NCBI GenBank assembly: GCA_014338185.1
Contig: QUBV01000027.1
Location: 1 to 38,188 of the forward strand
Origin: Lysobacterales bacterium
GTDB taxonomy: Bacteria; Pseudomonadota; Gammaproteobacteria; Xanthomonadales; Rhodanobacteraceae
Length of the DNA: 38,188 nucleotides
Direction of reading: 5' to 3'
Notes under the pieces: generated by a model
Seen by the model: the letters and a program-made list of their open reading frames with translations, nothing else
The model's database searches: none
Told to the model about the DNA's origin: nothing
Translations under genes and position numbers: made by a program
In this document: positions 27,290 to 35,297 of the stretch, one piece after another
Layout: the number at the start of each line of letters is the position of its first letter
How positions within the stretch are numbered: the first letter of the stretch is position 1

Positions 27290-27936
27290 CAGCCGTCCTG
27301 CTGCGCCTTGTCCATGGCCTCGAGCGCCTTCTCGCCCTGCGTTTCCAGCCGCAGGGTCAAGGCATCCAGGCTCGACTTGGCGATCTCGGCGCTGACCTGG
27401 TTGCGGTAGTTGGTGACGTAGGAAATGCCCTCGATGATCACGTCGTAGGCCTTCCACTCGCCTTCGCGCGTCTTGCGGAAGGCATAGTCGACGGCCACGG
27501 TCTTGCCATCATCGAGCACGACCTGGGTGCGCACGATGGTGCGCTTGTCGCTGAGGTCGCCCTTGGTCGGCAGCACCCGCACGCGACCGCGCGTGTAATT
27601 GAGCAGGCCTTCCGCGTAGCGGTGCGCGATCGAGTTGTAAAAGGCCTTGGCAAAGCGCGCGCGCTGCGCCGGGGTCGCGCTGCGCGCGTTCTGGCCCAGC
27701 ACGAGGATCGAGGCATAGTCGATGTCGAAATGCGGCAGCAGCAACCCGTCGATGAGCTTGATGAGCTGCTCGGGGTCGCGCTTGAGTTCCTCGCGCCGGC
27801 CTTCGATCGCCTTGCCCAGGTCGTCGGCGATGCCCTGCACCACCTGGTCGGGCGTGGGCGTGTCGGCCAGCGCCGGCGCTGCGCCGGCCAGGCACCACAG
27901 GAAGGCTGCGACGAGTGCGAAGGTGCGCGGCAACAT
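27289..27936 (-). CDS. mlaC: MlaC periplasmic phospholipid-binding protein
   Basis: This 215-residue periplasmic protein has a signal peptide (cleaved near GAAPALA). It shuttles phospholipid between MlaA at the outer membrane and MlaD at the inner membrane. Typical segments are LLLPHFDIDYASILVLGQ, FAKAFYNSIAHRYAEGLLNY and KTVAVDYAFRKTREGEWKAY followed by VIIEGISYVTNYRNQV. The ATG at 27936 has GGAG at the right spacing; a GTG two codons upstream would overlap that site. It lies 16 bases after mlaD. Confidence 0.95.
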   Translation of the reverse strand: MLPRTFALVAAFLWCLAGAAPALADTPTPDQVVQGIADDLGKAIEGRREELKRDPEQLIKLIDGLLLPHFDIDYASILVLGQNARSATPAQRARFAKAFYNSIAHRYAEGLLNYTRGRVRVLPTKGDLSDKRTIVRTQVVLDDGKTVAVDYAFRKTREGEWKAYDVIIEGISYVTNYRNQVSAEIAKSSLDALTLRLETQGEKALEAMDKAQQDG

Positions 27937-27952
27937 GGTCACTCCGTGATCC

Positions 27953-28480
27953 TCAGGATTTCTTCGGGGGCGATGCGGGCTGTGCCTGCGCGGCCGGTTC
28001 GTCGTTCGCGGCCGGCTTGGATGCGGGCGAGCCGTTGACGAGGAACTTGCCGATCAGGTCTTCCAGCTGCATCGACGACTGGGTCAGCACGAACTCGTCG
28101 CCATCCTTGAACATGTCGGGCGAGCCGCCGGGCTGGATGCCAATGTACTGGTCGCCCAGCAAACCGCTGGTGAATATCGCCGCCGAGGAATCGTCGGGGA
28201 TGTCACGGAAGCGACGGTCGACCGACAGTGTGACCTTGGCGTCGAGCCGCTGCGGATCGACCTCGATCGATTCGACCGAGCCGATGCGCACGCCCGCGAT
28301 CTTGACCGGCGCGCGCAGCTTGAGCTGGCCCACGTTGGTGAAGCGCGCCTTGAGCAGGTAGCTCGGGCCCTGGCTGAAATTGGCGATCGAGGTGGTTTGC
28401 GTGGCCAGATAGGCCAAGGCGGCAAAGCCGAGCAGGATGAACAGGCCCGAGCCGATCTGGTAGGAACGTCGCTGTGCCAT
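27953..28480 (-). CDS. mlaD: MlaD MCE-domain lipid transport protein
   Basis: This 175-residue inner-membrane protein has one membrane helix (about residues 8-28) and an MCE domain (about 38-118) containing FTNVGQLKLRAPVKIAGVRI and FTSGLLGDQYIGIQPG. It forms a hexameric ring on MlaE that handles phospholipids in the periplasm. The C-terminal tail is Ala/Pro/Lys-rich and extends about 25 residues past the usual end. The ATG of MAQRRSYQ is 11 bases after the mlaE stop. Confidence 0.95.
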   Translation of the reverse strand: MAQRRSYQIGSGLFILLGFAALAYLATQTTSIANFSQGPSYLLKARFTNVGQLKLRAPVKIAGVRIGSVESIEVDPQRLDAKVTLSVDRRFRDIPDDSSAAIFTSGLLGDQYIGIQPGGSPDMFKDGDEFVLTQSSMQLEDLIGKFLVNGSPASKPAANDEPAAQAQPASPPKKS

Positions 28481-28491
28481 GGGCAGGAGCC

Positions 28492-29259
28492 TCACATGAG
28501 GAAAGCAGTCATCACGAAGTCGACCGCGAGCACCACGATCGACGAAAACACCACGGTGCGGGTGGTGGCATAGGCCACGCCCTCGCTGGTCGGTGCGGTG
28601 GTGTAGCCCTGGAACACCGCGATCAGCGCGACCACCGCGCCGAACACCACGCTCTTCCACACGCCGTTGACCACGTCCTTCCACACGTCCACGCTCGAGG
28701 TCATGTTCGACCAGAACGTGCCGTTGTCCAGCCCCAGCCACGACACGCCGACCAGGTGCGCGCCGAAGATGCCCAGCGCATTGAACACGCAGGCCAGCAG
28801 CGGCATTGCCACGACACCCGCGATGAAGCGCGGCGCAGCCACGTAGGCCAATGGGTCCACCGCCATCATCTCCATCGCGGCGAGCTGGTCGGTGGCGCGC
28901 ATGAGGCCGATTTCGGCCGTGATCGAGGTGCCCGCGCGACCCGCGAACAACAGCGCGGTCACCACCGGACCGAGTTCGCGGTACAGCGACAGCGACACCA
29001 CGGTGCCGAGCGCCGCGGTACCGCCGAAGATCGACAGCACGTAGTACAGCTGCAGGCCGAGCACCATGCCCACGAACAGGCCGCAGGTCATGATGATGAC
29101 CAGGCTCATCGCGCCGGTGAACCAGATCTGGCGCACCGTCTCGCGGTAATGGCGCAGGCTCGCCGGCAGCGCGGCGAGGATCTGCAGCAGGAACAGCCCG
29201 TGCGCGCCGACCCGCGCCAGCGCGTCGCCGATGCCCGCCCACGGCCGCGGCGTGCTCAT
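28492..29259 (-). CDS. mlaE: MlaE permease
   Basis: This 255-residue integral membrane permease of the Mla transporter carries the MlaE signature SLYRELGPVVTALLFAGRAG followed by TSITAEIGLMRATDQLAAM. Five to six membrane segments are visible, for example MSLVIIMTCGLFVGMVLGLQ and RFIAGVVAMPLLACVFNALG. The start overlaps the mlaF stop (ATGA). It works with the ATPase MlaF, the MCE ring MlaD and MlaB. Confidence 0.95.
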   Translation of the reverse strand: MSTPRPWAGIGDALARVGAHGLFLLQILAALPASLRHYRETVRQIWFTGAMSLVIIMTCGLFVGMVLGLQLYYVLSIFGGTAALGTVVSLSLYRELGPVVTALLFAGRAGTSITAEIGLMRATDQLAAMEMMAVDPLAYVAAPRFIAGVVAMPLLACVFNALGIFGAHLVGVSWLGLDNGTFWSNMTSSVDVWKDVVNGVWKSVVFGAVVALIAVFQGYTTAPTSEGVAYATTRTVVFSSIVVLAVDFVMTAFLM

Positions 29260-30095
29260 CGGGCCACCTGCGCAAAACCGAGATCGGTTGCGTAGTCGCG
29301 CGCCGGATACTGGAACGGCACCGGACCGTCGGCCTCGCCGCCGAAGAACTGCCGCGTCCATGGCGAGGGGTCCTCGCGCAGCTGCTGCGGCGGCCCGTGC
29401 GCGACGATCTTGCCGCCCGCCAGCAGGTAAACGAGGTCGGCCACGCGCGCCACCGCCGAGAACTCGTGCGCCACCAGCACGCTGGTCACCCCGAGCGTGT
29501 CGTTGAGCGTGCGGATCAGGCGCAGCACCTGGTTGAGCGCGATCGGGTCGAGGCCGACGAACGGCTCGTCATACAGGATCAGCATCGGGTCGCGGATGAT
29601 CGCGCGCGCCAGCGCCACGCGCCGCATCATGCCGCCCGACAGCTCGGCCGGCATCAGGCCGGCGGCGCCGCGCAGGCCCACCGCCTCGAGCTTGGTCAGC
29701 ACGATGTTGCGCACGATCTCCTCGGGCAGCTTCAGGTGCTGGCGCAGCGGGAAGGCCACGTTCTCGAACACGTCGTAGTCGGTCAGCAGCGCCGAGTTCT
29801 GGAACAGGTAGCCGATCCGCTCGCGCAGGTCGAACAGCGCCTGTCGCGACAGTCGCGTCACCTCCGCCCCGTCGATGCGGATCGAACCCGCATCGGCGGC
29901 GCGTTGCCCGGTGAGGTGGCGCAGCAGCGTGGTCTTGCCGCAGCCGCTCGGCCCCATCACCGCGGTGACCTTGCCGCGCGGGATGTCCAGTTCGATCCCG
30001 TCGAAGATCGTCTTGCGCCCGAGCACGGTGCGCAGCCCGCGCACCTGTACGAGGACGTCGCGGGTCGGTTCGGCGATCGGTTCGGGGCCGGGCAT
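29256..30095 (-). CDS. mlaF: MlaF ABC transporter ATPase
   Basis: This 279-residue cytoplasmic ABC ATPase energises the Mla transporter. Walker A is GPSGCGKT (residues 48-55), the signature is ELSGGMMRRVALARAI, and Walker B is LILYDEPFVGLDP followed by LVAHEFSAVARVADLVYLL with the switch His. The sequence ends with an extension after FFGGEADGPVPF, as in MlaF proteins whose tail interacts with a neighbouring subunit. It is the first gene of mlaFEDCB. No strong promoter was recognised in the 83 bases upstream. Confidence 0.95.
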   Translation of the reverse strand: MPGPEPIAEPTRDVLVQVRGLRTVLGRKTIFDGIELDIPRGKVTAVMGPSGCGKTTLLRHLTGQRAADAGSIRIDGAEVTRLSRQALFDLRERIGYLFQNSALLTDYDVFENVAFPLRQHLKLPEEIVRNIVLTKLEAVGLRGAAGLMPAELSGGMMRRVALARAIIRDPMLILYDEPFVGLDPIALNQVLRLIRTLNDTLGVTSVLVAHEFSAVARVADLVYLLAGGKIVAHGPPQQLREDPSPWTRQFFGGEADGPVPFQYPARDYATDLGFAQVAR

Positions 30096-30178
30096 CGGGA
30101 TACCACGCGGGACGCTGCACGCAACAGCGCGCTACCTTAGCCGATCCACGCCCACGCTGGCCATCGCGCGCCGCGCCT

Positions 30179-30796
30179 TCACTCGGCCTTGAGCAGATCG
30201 GGGAGCAGGGCGCGATGCCGCGCCAACTGCGGTGCGCGGCGCAGCCGCTGGCAGGTCACGATCGCGCGCAGTTCGGCCAGCGCGGTCGCGAAATCGTCAT
30301 TGACCACCACGTAGTCGAACTCGTCGGCATGCGCCACCTCGCCGCGCGAATCGGCCAGCCGCCGCGCGATCGTGGCGGCACTGTCGGACGCGCGCGTGCG
30401 CAGGCGCCGCTCCAGTTCGGCCCGCGACGGCGGCAGGATGAACACGCTCACGCAGCCCGGGTGCGATGCGCGCACCTGGCGCGCGCCCTGCCAGTCGATC
30501 TCCAGCAGCACATCGCGACCCTGCGCCAGCAGCGGCTCCACCACCGCGCGCGAGGTGCCATACAGGTTGCCGAACACCTCGGCATGTTCGAGGAAGTGGC
30601 CGTCGGCGACCATGCGCTCGAACACGCCGCGGTTGACGAAGTGGTAGTGCTCGCCATCGTGGTCGTGCGGCCGCGGCGCACGCGTGGTGTGCGAAATCGA
30701 CAGCGAGATGCCCGGCTCGCGTTCGAGCAGGGCGTTGACCAGGCTCGACTTGCCCGCGCCCGACGGCGCCGCCACGATGTAGAGGGTTCCGCTCAC
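30179..30796 (-). CDS. gmk: Guanylate kinase
   Basis: This 205-residue enzyme phosphorylates GMP to GDP. The P-loop is APSGAGKS (residues 10-17), followed by SISHTTRAPRPHDHDGEHYHF, LEHAEVFGNLYGTSRA and VLLEIDWQGARQV. The start is a GTG giving VSGTLYIVAAP; no ATG is available in a sensible place and the ribosome binding site is weak. In many relatives gmk is followed directly by rpoZ; here mlaFEDCB and mlaA lie between them. Confidence 0.95.
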   Translation of the reverse strand: MSGTLYIVAAPSGAGKSSLVNALLEREPGISLSISHTTRAPRPHDHDGEHYHFVNRGVFERMVADGHFLEHAEVFGNLYGTSRAVVEPLLAQGRDVLLEIDWQGARQVRASHPGCVSVFILPPSRAELERRLRTRASDSAATIARRLADSRGEVAHADEFDYVVVNDDFATALAELRAIVTCQRLRRAPQLARHRALLPDLLKAE

Positions 30797-30873
30797 GCCA
30801 GCCCGACCCGGCCAAAGGGGCGAGGATGAAAGCAGCCGGCCGCGCCCGCGTCAACCGCGGCGCGGCGGCGTGG

Positions 30874-32889
30874 TCAGCGCGCGCTGAACCGGTACTCGTG
30901 CTGGGCGTCGCGCAGCACCAGCTCGTGCCGTCCATCGCGGGTATCGACCACGAACTCGAAGCCATCCACGCCGGGCGAGATCGTCACGAACGACAGGCTG
31001 CCGTCATCATTGCGGCGCGAGGCGACCTCGCTGCGCCAACCGCCAAAATCAAACCAGGTGGCAGCGCCTTGGCGCTGCACGGCGAGTGCGCCCAGTGCAT
31101 CGTTGCGCCAGTGCGCCGCGAGCCCCGCCGACGCGGCCGCGTCGGCCGGCACCTGCAGGCGCTTGCGCTCGGCCTGCAGCGCATCGCGCTGCGCGGCCAC
31201 CGCGGAGGCCAGCGTCGCTTCGGCCTGCGGCTGGCCGTCGTACAACAGCTCGAGCAGGCGGCGCTGGAACGGGCCGCGCAGTGCCACGCCCGGGTCCGAG
31301 TTGGTCAGGATCACCGCGCCCACGTTGGCTTCGGGCAGCCACAGCATGTCGGAATGGAAGCCGACCAGGTCGCCGCCATGGTGCACCACGGGTACGCCCC
31401 AGGTGCGGTCGACGATGAGGCCCATGCCGTACACCGCATCCTTGCCCATCGCGACTTGCGCCTGGCGCCGCTCCAGCAGCGGCGCCGCGGCGATGTAGCG
31501 CGATCCGTCCGCGAGCCGGCCCTGCGCGAGTTCCATCTGCACGTAGCGCAGCATGTCGTTGACGTTGCTCCATGCCGCCCCAGCCGGTCGCGCCGCGATG
31601 ACCGAGCGATTGAGGTCCATGCTCGCCAGTTCGGTGTGGCCGTCGACATCCAGCCCGTGTGGCAAGGCATGGTTGCCGCGCAGCGCACGCGCATAGTCGA
31701 ACGTGGTCGCATGCATCCCCAGCGGATCGAACACCTGCGACTGCATCGCCGTGTCGTAGGCCGCACCCGGTTCGAGCCCGGGATACAGCACATGGCCGCC
31801 CGCGTAGCCCGCGGCCGCGGCCATCAGGTTGGAGTACTGGAACAACGCGCCGAACGCACTGGTCGGCTGCATCGTGGCCAGCGTCGCGAGCACGCTGTCG
31901 GCGGTGGCAGCCTCGCTGTCGAAGATCCATTCCAGGTCCTGGCGCGGCATGCCGGTACAGGCGCAGATCAGGTGCCGCACCAGCACCTGACGCGTGGTGT
32001 CGGCATCGCCGAGGCGGAACTGCGGCAGGATGCGCGTGACCGGCGTATCCCAGTCGAAGCGGCCCTGCTCCACGAGCCTGGCCAGCATGAGCGTGGTGAG
32101 CGCCTTGGTGTTCGAGGCAACCATGAACAGCGTGTCGGCATCGACCGGCGCCGACTGGCCCAGCGCGCGCACGCCAAAGCCACCCGCGAACACCACCTTG
32201 CCGTTCTGCACGATGCCGATCGCGACGCCGGGCACCTCCAGCGCACGGCGCCCGTCCTCGACGAAGCGCGTGAGCTGGGCCAGGCGCGCCGCATCGAGCG
32301 TGTGCGCAGGCTTGCCCGCGAACGACTCGCGACTGTAGCCCTTGGGCAGCAGGCGATCGAGCGCAAGTTTGACCTGCGCACCGCGTTTTTCGCCCGTGGC
32401 CCCGCTCATCTCGTAGATCACCACGGTCCAGCCCGACTGCGCGCGCTGCGCGAGCGCAGCCACGTTGCGCTGCTCGTTGGCCGAGGTCTCGTAGGTGTAC
32501 ATGCGCCGCACCTGCCAGCCATCCTTCGGCGGCAGGTCGCTGGCCAACTTGAGCGGCCAGCGCCTGGATCCGGGATAGGCCGCCCATGCCGCCGCCACCG
32601 CGGCATCGGCATCGGCGCCCTCGACATCGATGAAAGCGAGGCGCGAGTCGCCTTCGGGCGCAGTCAGCAGCACCACCGGCGCCGCGCGCAGCAGGCTCCA
32701 GCCCTGCGGCGCGATGAAGGCATTGCCGGTCGTGGTGAGCTCGGGCGTATCGGCCGCCAGTACCCGGGCCTGGGCGGGTGCGGCAGCCGCGTCCGCAGTC
32801 GTGGCCGCGTCGCGACGTACGCCAGTGCCGTGGCAAGCTGCCAGCGCAAGCAGCAGCAGCGCGATCCATCCCCGGTGCAAGGCTTTCAT
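30874..32889 (-). CDS. Serine hydrolase lipoprotein, beta-lactamase/penicillin-binding fold
   Basis: This 671-residue predicted lipoprotein (lipobox LAAC, Cys19) has an extra N-terminal region of about 180 residues. A class C beta-lactamase-like serine hydrolase domain (about 195-530) and a C-terminal beta domain (about 560-671) follow. Active-site motifs are present: S259-N-T-K262, Y352-S-N354 and H504-G-G506. Such proteins are usually peptidases or esterases, and resistance should not be assumed. The N-terminal region (AFIDVEGADADAAVAAAWAA) resembles domains that accompany some of these hydrolases. It sits between yicC and gmk, genes that are adjacent in many relatives, so it looks like an insertion into a conserved block. 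Substrate unknown. Confidence 0.88.
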   Translation of the reverse strand: MKALHRGWIALLLLALAACHGTGVRRDAATTADAAAAPAQARVLAADTPELTTTGNAFIAPQGWSLLRAAPVVLLTAPEGDSRLAFIDVEGADADAAVAAAWAAYPGSRRWPLKLASDLPPKDGWQVRRMYTYETSANEQRNVAALAQRAQSGWTVVIYEMSGATGEKRGAQVKLALDRLLPKGYSRESFAGKPAHTLDAARLAQLTRFVEDGRRALEVPGVAIGIVQNGKVVFAGGFGVRALGQSAPVDADTLFMVASNTKALTTLMLARLVEQGRFDWDTPVTRILPQFRLGDADTTRQVLVRHLICACTGMPRQDLEWIFDSEAATADSVLATLATMQPTSAFGALFQYSNLMAAAAGYAGGHVLYPGLEPGAAYDTAMQSQVFDPLGMHATTFDYARALRGNHALPHGLDVDGHTELASMDLNRSVIAARPAGAAWSNVNDMLRYVQMELAQGRLADGSRYIAAAPLLERRQAQVAMGKDAVYGMGLIVDRTWGVPVVHHGGDLVGFHSDMLWLPEANVGAVILTNSDPGVALRGPFQRRLLELLYDGQPQAEATLASAVAAQRDALQAERKRLQVPADAAASAGLAAHWRNDALGALAVQRQGAATWFDFGGWRSEVASRRNDDGSLSFVTISPGVDGFEFVVDTRDGRHELVLRDAQHEYRFSAR

Positions 32890-32942
32890 GAACAGGTCTC
32901 GATGGGCGCCGTCGGCGCGGCGGCAGCGTGTTGCCGTTGGCG

Positions 32943-33806
32943 TCATTCCAGGTTCTGCACCTGCTCGCGCATCTGCTCGATCAGCACCTTGAGTTCGACC
33001 GCGGCCTTGGTGGTGCGCGGATCGGCAGCCTTGGAGCCGAGCGTGTTGGCCTCGCGGTTGAACTCCTGCATGAGGAAGTCGAGGCGGCGGCCGACCGCCT
33101 CGCGCAGCAGCAGCACGCGGCGCGCTTCGGCCACGTGCGCGCCGAGCCGGTCCAGTTCCTCGTCGACGTCGATGCGCTGCAGTTGCAGCACCACTTCCTG
33201 TTCGAGCCGGCCCGGCTCCAGTGGCTGCTTGAGCTCGGCCAGCCGTGTCTCAAAACGCGCGCGCAACGCCGCGCGCACCTCGGGCAGGTGCGCACGCACC
33301 TCGCCGACCAGCCCTTCGATGGTGTCGAGCCGCTCGCGCAGGAAGCCACCCAGCCGCGCGCCTTCGCGCTCGCGCGTGGCGAGCATGTCGTCCAGTGCGC
33401 GATCGACCAGCTTGAGCGCGGCCGCGCGCAGCGCGTCCAGGTCGCTGTCGCGGTCGAGCAGTACGCCGGGCCAGTTCATGAGCGAGACGAAATCGACGTT
33501 GAGCTGCGGGAACTTGGCCGCGAGCGTCTGCGCGGTATCGGCCAGGCGCGCGACATAGACCTCGTCGATCGCGATCGCCGCGGCCTCGCCCTGCGCGGGC
33601 CGGAAGCGCAGGCCGAGATCGACCTTGCCGCGCGCGAGCCTGGCCGCCACGCGCTCGCGGATCTGCGCTTCGAGCACGCGCAGTTCGTCGGGCAGGCGCA
33701 GCCCCAACTCGAGGTAGCGATGGTTGACCGAGCGCATCTCGATCGACAGGGTGCCATGCGCGGTGTCACTGTCGGCGCTGGCAAAGGCGGTCATGCTACG
33801 CAGCAT
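32943..33806 (-). CDS. yicC: YicC family endoribonuclease
   Basis: This 287-residue protein of the YicC family begins MLRSMTAFASAD and contains EMRSVNHRYLELGLRLPDEL, the helical middle region with FVSLMNWPGVL, and the C-terminal DFLMQEFNREANTLGSKAAD segment. YicC proteins are endoribonucleases that take part in small-RNA turnover. The start matches the family N-terminus (MIRSMTA in E. coli). The gene is divergent from rph, another RNA-processing gene, as is common in gammaproteobacteria. Confidence 0.94.
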   Translation of the reverse strand: MLRSMTAFASADSDTAHGTLSIEMRSVNHRYLELGLRLPDELRVLEAQIRERVAARLARGKVDLGLRFRPAQGEAAAIAIDEVYVARLADTAQTLAAKFPQLNVDFVSLMNWPGVLLDRDSDLDALRAAALKLVDRALDDMLATREREGARLGGFLRERLDTIEGLVGEVRAHLPEVRAALRARFETRLAELKQPLEPGRLEQEVVLQLQRIDVDEELDRLGAHVAEARRVLLLREAVGRRLDFLMQEFNREANTLGSKAADPRTTKAAVELKVLIEQMREQVQNLE

Positions 33807-33816
33807 CGGCGCGGCC

Positions 33817-33843
33817 TTGGCAGGGAAAGCGCAATGGTAAACT
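33817..33843 (+). promoter_or_regulatory. Possible promoter for rph
   Basis: TTGGCA (33817-33822) and TAAACT (33838-33843) are separated by 15 bases, shorter than ideal. The rph ATG follows 24 bases after the -10. A 15-base spacer makes this weaker than the opposing yicC candidate. Confidence 0.35.
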
Positions 33844-33861
33844 GCGCGGCTCATTTGCCAA
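33834..33861 (-). promoter_or_regulatory. Promoter for yicC
   Basis: On the minus strand TTGGCA (33856-33861) and TACCAT (33834-33839) are 16 bases apart, with the yicC ATG about 28 bases after the -10. The -10 overlaps that of the opposing rph promoter candidate. Confidence 0.4.
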
Positions 33862-33867
33862 ACCCGC

Positions 33868-34611
33868 ATGCCGATGACTTCTTCCAAGCCCTTCGCACGG
33901 CCCTCGGGCCGCGCCGCCGATGCGTTGCGCAGCGTCACGATCGAACGCGGCCACACGCGCCATGCCGAAGGCTCGGTGCTGATCCGCTGCGGCGACACGC
34001 GCGTGCTGTGCACCGCCAGCGTCGAGGACAAGGTACCGCCGTTCCTGCGCGGCAAGGGCGAGGGTTGGGTCACGGCCGAATACGGCATGCTGCCGCGCGC
34101 GACCGGCCAGCGCACCCAGCGCGAGGCCGCACGCGGTGGCCAGGGCGGGCGCACGATGGAGATCCAGCGCCTGATCGGCCGCGCGCTGCGCGCCTGCGTG
34201 GACCGCCAGGCGCTGGGCGAGCGCACCATCACGCTCGACTGCGACGTGCTGCAGGCCGATGGCGGCACCCGCACCGCCGCGATCACCGGCGCCTACGTGG
34301 CCCTCGTCGATGCGGTCAACTGGATCAAGGCCCGCCACGCGCTCAAGCGGGAGCCGGTTCTCGGCGCGGTGGCGGCGGTGTCGGTGGGCATCTACCAGGG
34401 CGTGCCGGTGCTCGACCTCGACTATGCCGAAGACTCGGCCTGCGACACCGACATGAACGTGGTGATGAACGACGGCGGTGGTTTCATCGAACTGCAGGGC
34501 ACGGCCGAAGGCCATGCACTGCGCCGCGAGGAGCTCGACGCCTTGCTCGCGCTCGCGGGCAAGGGCATCACCGAACTGTGCGCGCTGCAACGCGCGGCGC
34601 TGGCGCAGTGA
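33868..34611 (+). CDS. rph: RNase PH
   Basis: This 247-residue phosphorolytic 3'-5' exoribonuclease trims tRNA 3' ends. Hallmarks are [20 protein letters not shown] followed by [44 protein letters not shown] and [18 protein letters not shown]. There are two in-frame ATGs two codons apart; the first is used here. It is divergent from yicC and starts an rph-rdgB-hemW cluster. Confidence 0.95.
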   Translation: MPMTSSKPFARPSGRAADALRSVTIERGHTRHAEGSVLIRCGDTRVLCTASVEDKVPPFLRGKGEGWVTAEYGMLPRATGQRTQREAARGGQGGRTMEIQRLIGRALRACVDRQALGERTITLDCDVLQADGGTRTAAITGAYVALVDAVNWIKARHALKREPVLGAVAAVSVGIYQGVPVLDLDYAEDSACDTDMNVVMNDGGGFIELQGTAEGHALRREELDALLALAGKGITELCALQRAALAQ

Positions 34612-34690
34612 GCGACCGCCTGGCGCGCGCACGCTTCGCCCGTCCATGCGCCGTGCCGCGCCCGGCGGCCCGCGTCGCGGCGATCGATCC

Positions 34691-35284
34691 ATGAAGCTCG
34701 TGCTCGCCAGCGGCAACCGCGGCAAGCTCGCCGAGATGGGCGAGATCCTGGCCGGCAGCGGCATCGAGCTCGTCGCGCAGCACGAACTGGGCATTGCCGA
34801 GGTCGCCGAGACCGCCACCACCTTCGTCGAGAACGCCTTGCTCAAGGCGCGCCACGCGGCCCGGGCGAGCGGCCTGCCCGCGCTGGCCGACGACTCGGGC
34901 CTGTGCGTGGATGCACTGGGTGGTGCGCCCGGCCTGCACTCGGCCCGTTACGCGGGCGGCCATGGCGACGCTCAGGCCAACATCGCCAAGCTGCTCGATG
35001 CGCTGCGCGCGGTGCCCGAGGCCGCGCGCGGCGCGCATTTCCACTGCAGCATCGTGCTGCTGCGCAGCGCCGCCGACCCCGCGCCGCTGCTGGCCGAAGG
35101 CCGCTGGCACGGCCGCATCCTGCACGCGCCGCGCGGCGCGCACGGCTTCGGCTATGACCCGGTGTTCCTCGATCCCGCGCTCGGCCTGAGCGCGGCCGAA
35201 CTCGAACCGCTGCACAAGCACCGCATCAGCCACCGCGGCCAGGCGCTGGCGCGTTTGCGCGAACTGCTCGCGCAATCCGCGTGA
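34691..35284 (+). CDS. rdgB: XTP/dITP diphosphatase
   Basis: This 197-residue Ham1/RdgB pyrophosphatase removes ITP, dITP and XTP from nucleotide pools. Motifs seen are ASGNRGKLAEM at the N-terminus, TFVENALLKARHAA, LADDSGLCVDALGGAPGLHS followed by ARYAG, GFGYDPVFLDP and SHRGQAL. It lies between rph and hemW on the same strand, with a 79-base gap after rph. The ATG of MKLVLASGN is used; upstream extension is not conserved. Confidence 0.95.
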   Translation: MKLVLASGNRGKLAEMGEILAGSGIELVAQHELGIAEVAETATTFVENALLKARHAARASGLPALADDSGLCVDALGGAPGLHSARYAGGHGDAQANIAKLLDALRAVPEAARGAHFHCSIVLLRSAADPAPLLAEGRWHGRILHAPRGAHGFGYDPVFLDPALGLSAAELEPLHKHRISHRGQALARLRELLAQSA

Positions 35285-35297
35285 GGCAGGTCCGCGC

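Noticed and set aside
30839-30866. GC-rich inverted repeat between gmk and the serine hydrolase gene as a terminator
   Set aside because: An 8-bp stem with mismatched interior and no T tract; such GC stems arise easily in this composition.
30826-33558. A 910-codon plus-strand open frame opposite the serine hydrolase and yicC genes
   Set aside because: It is antisense to two genes with clear active-site and family motifs, is extremely rich in Arg, Ala and His, and has no recognisable domain. Such frames are expected in high-GC DNA.
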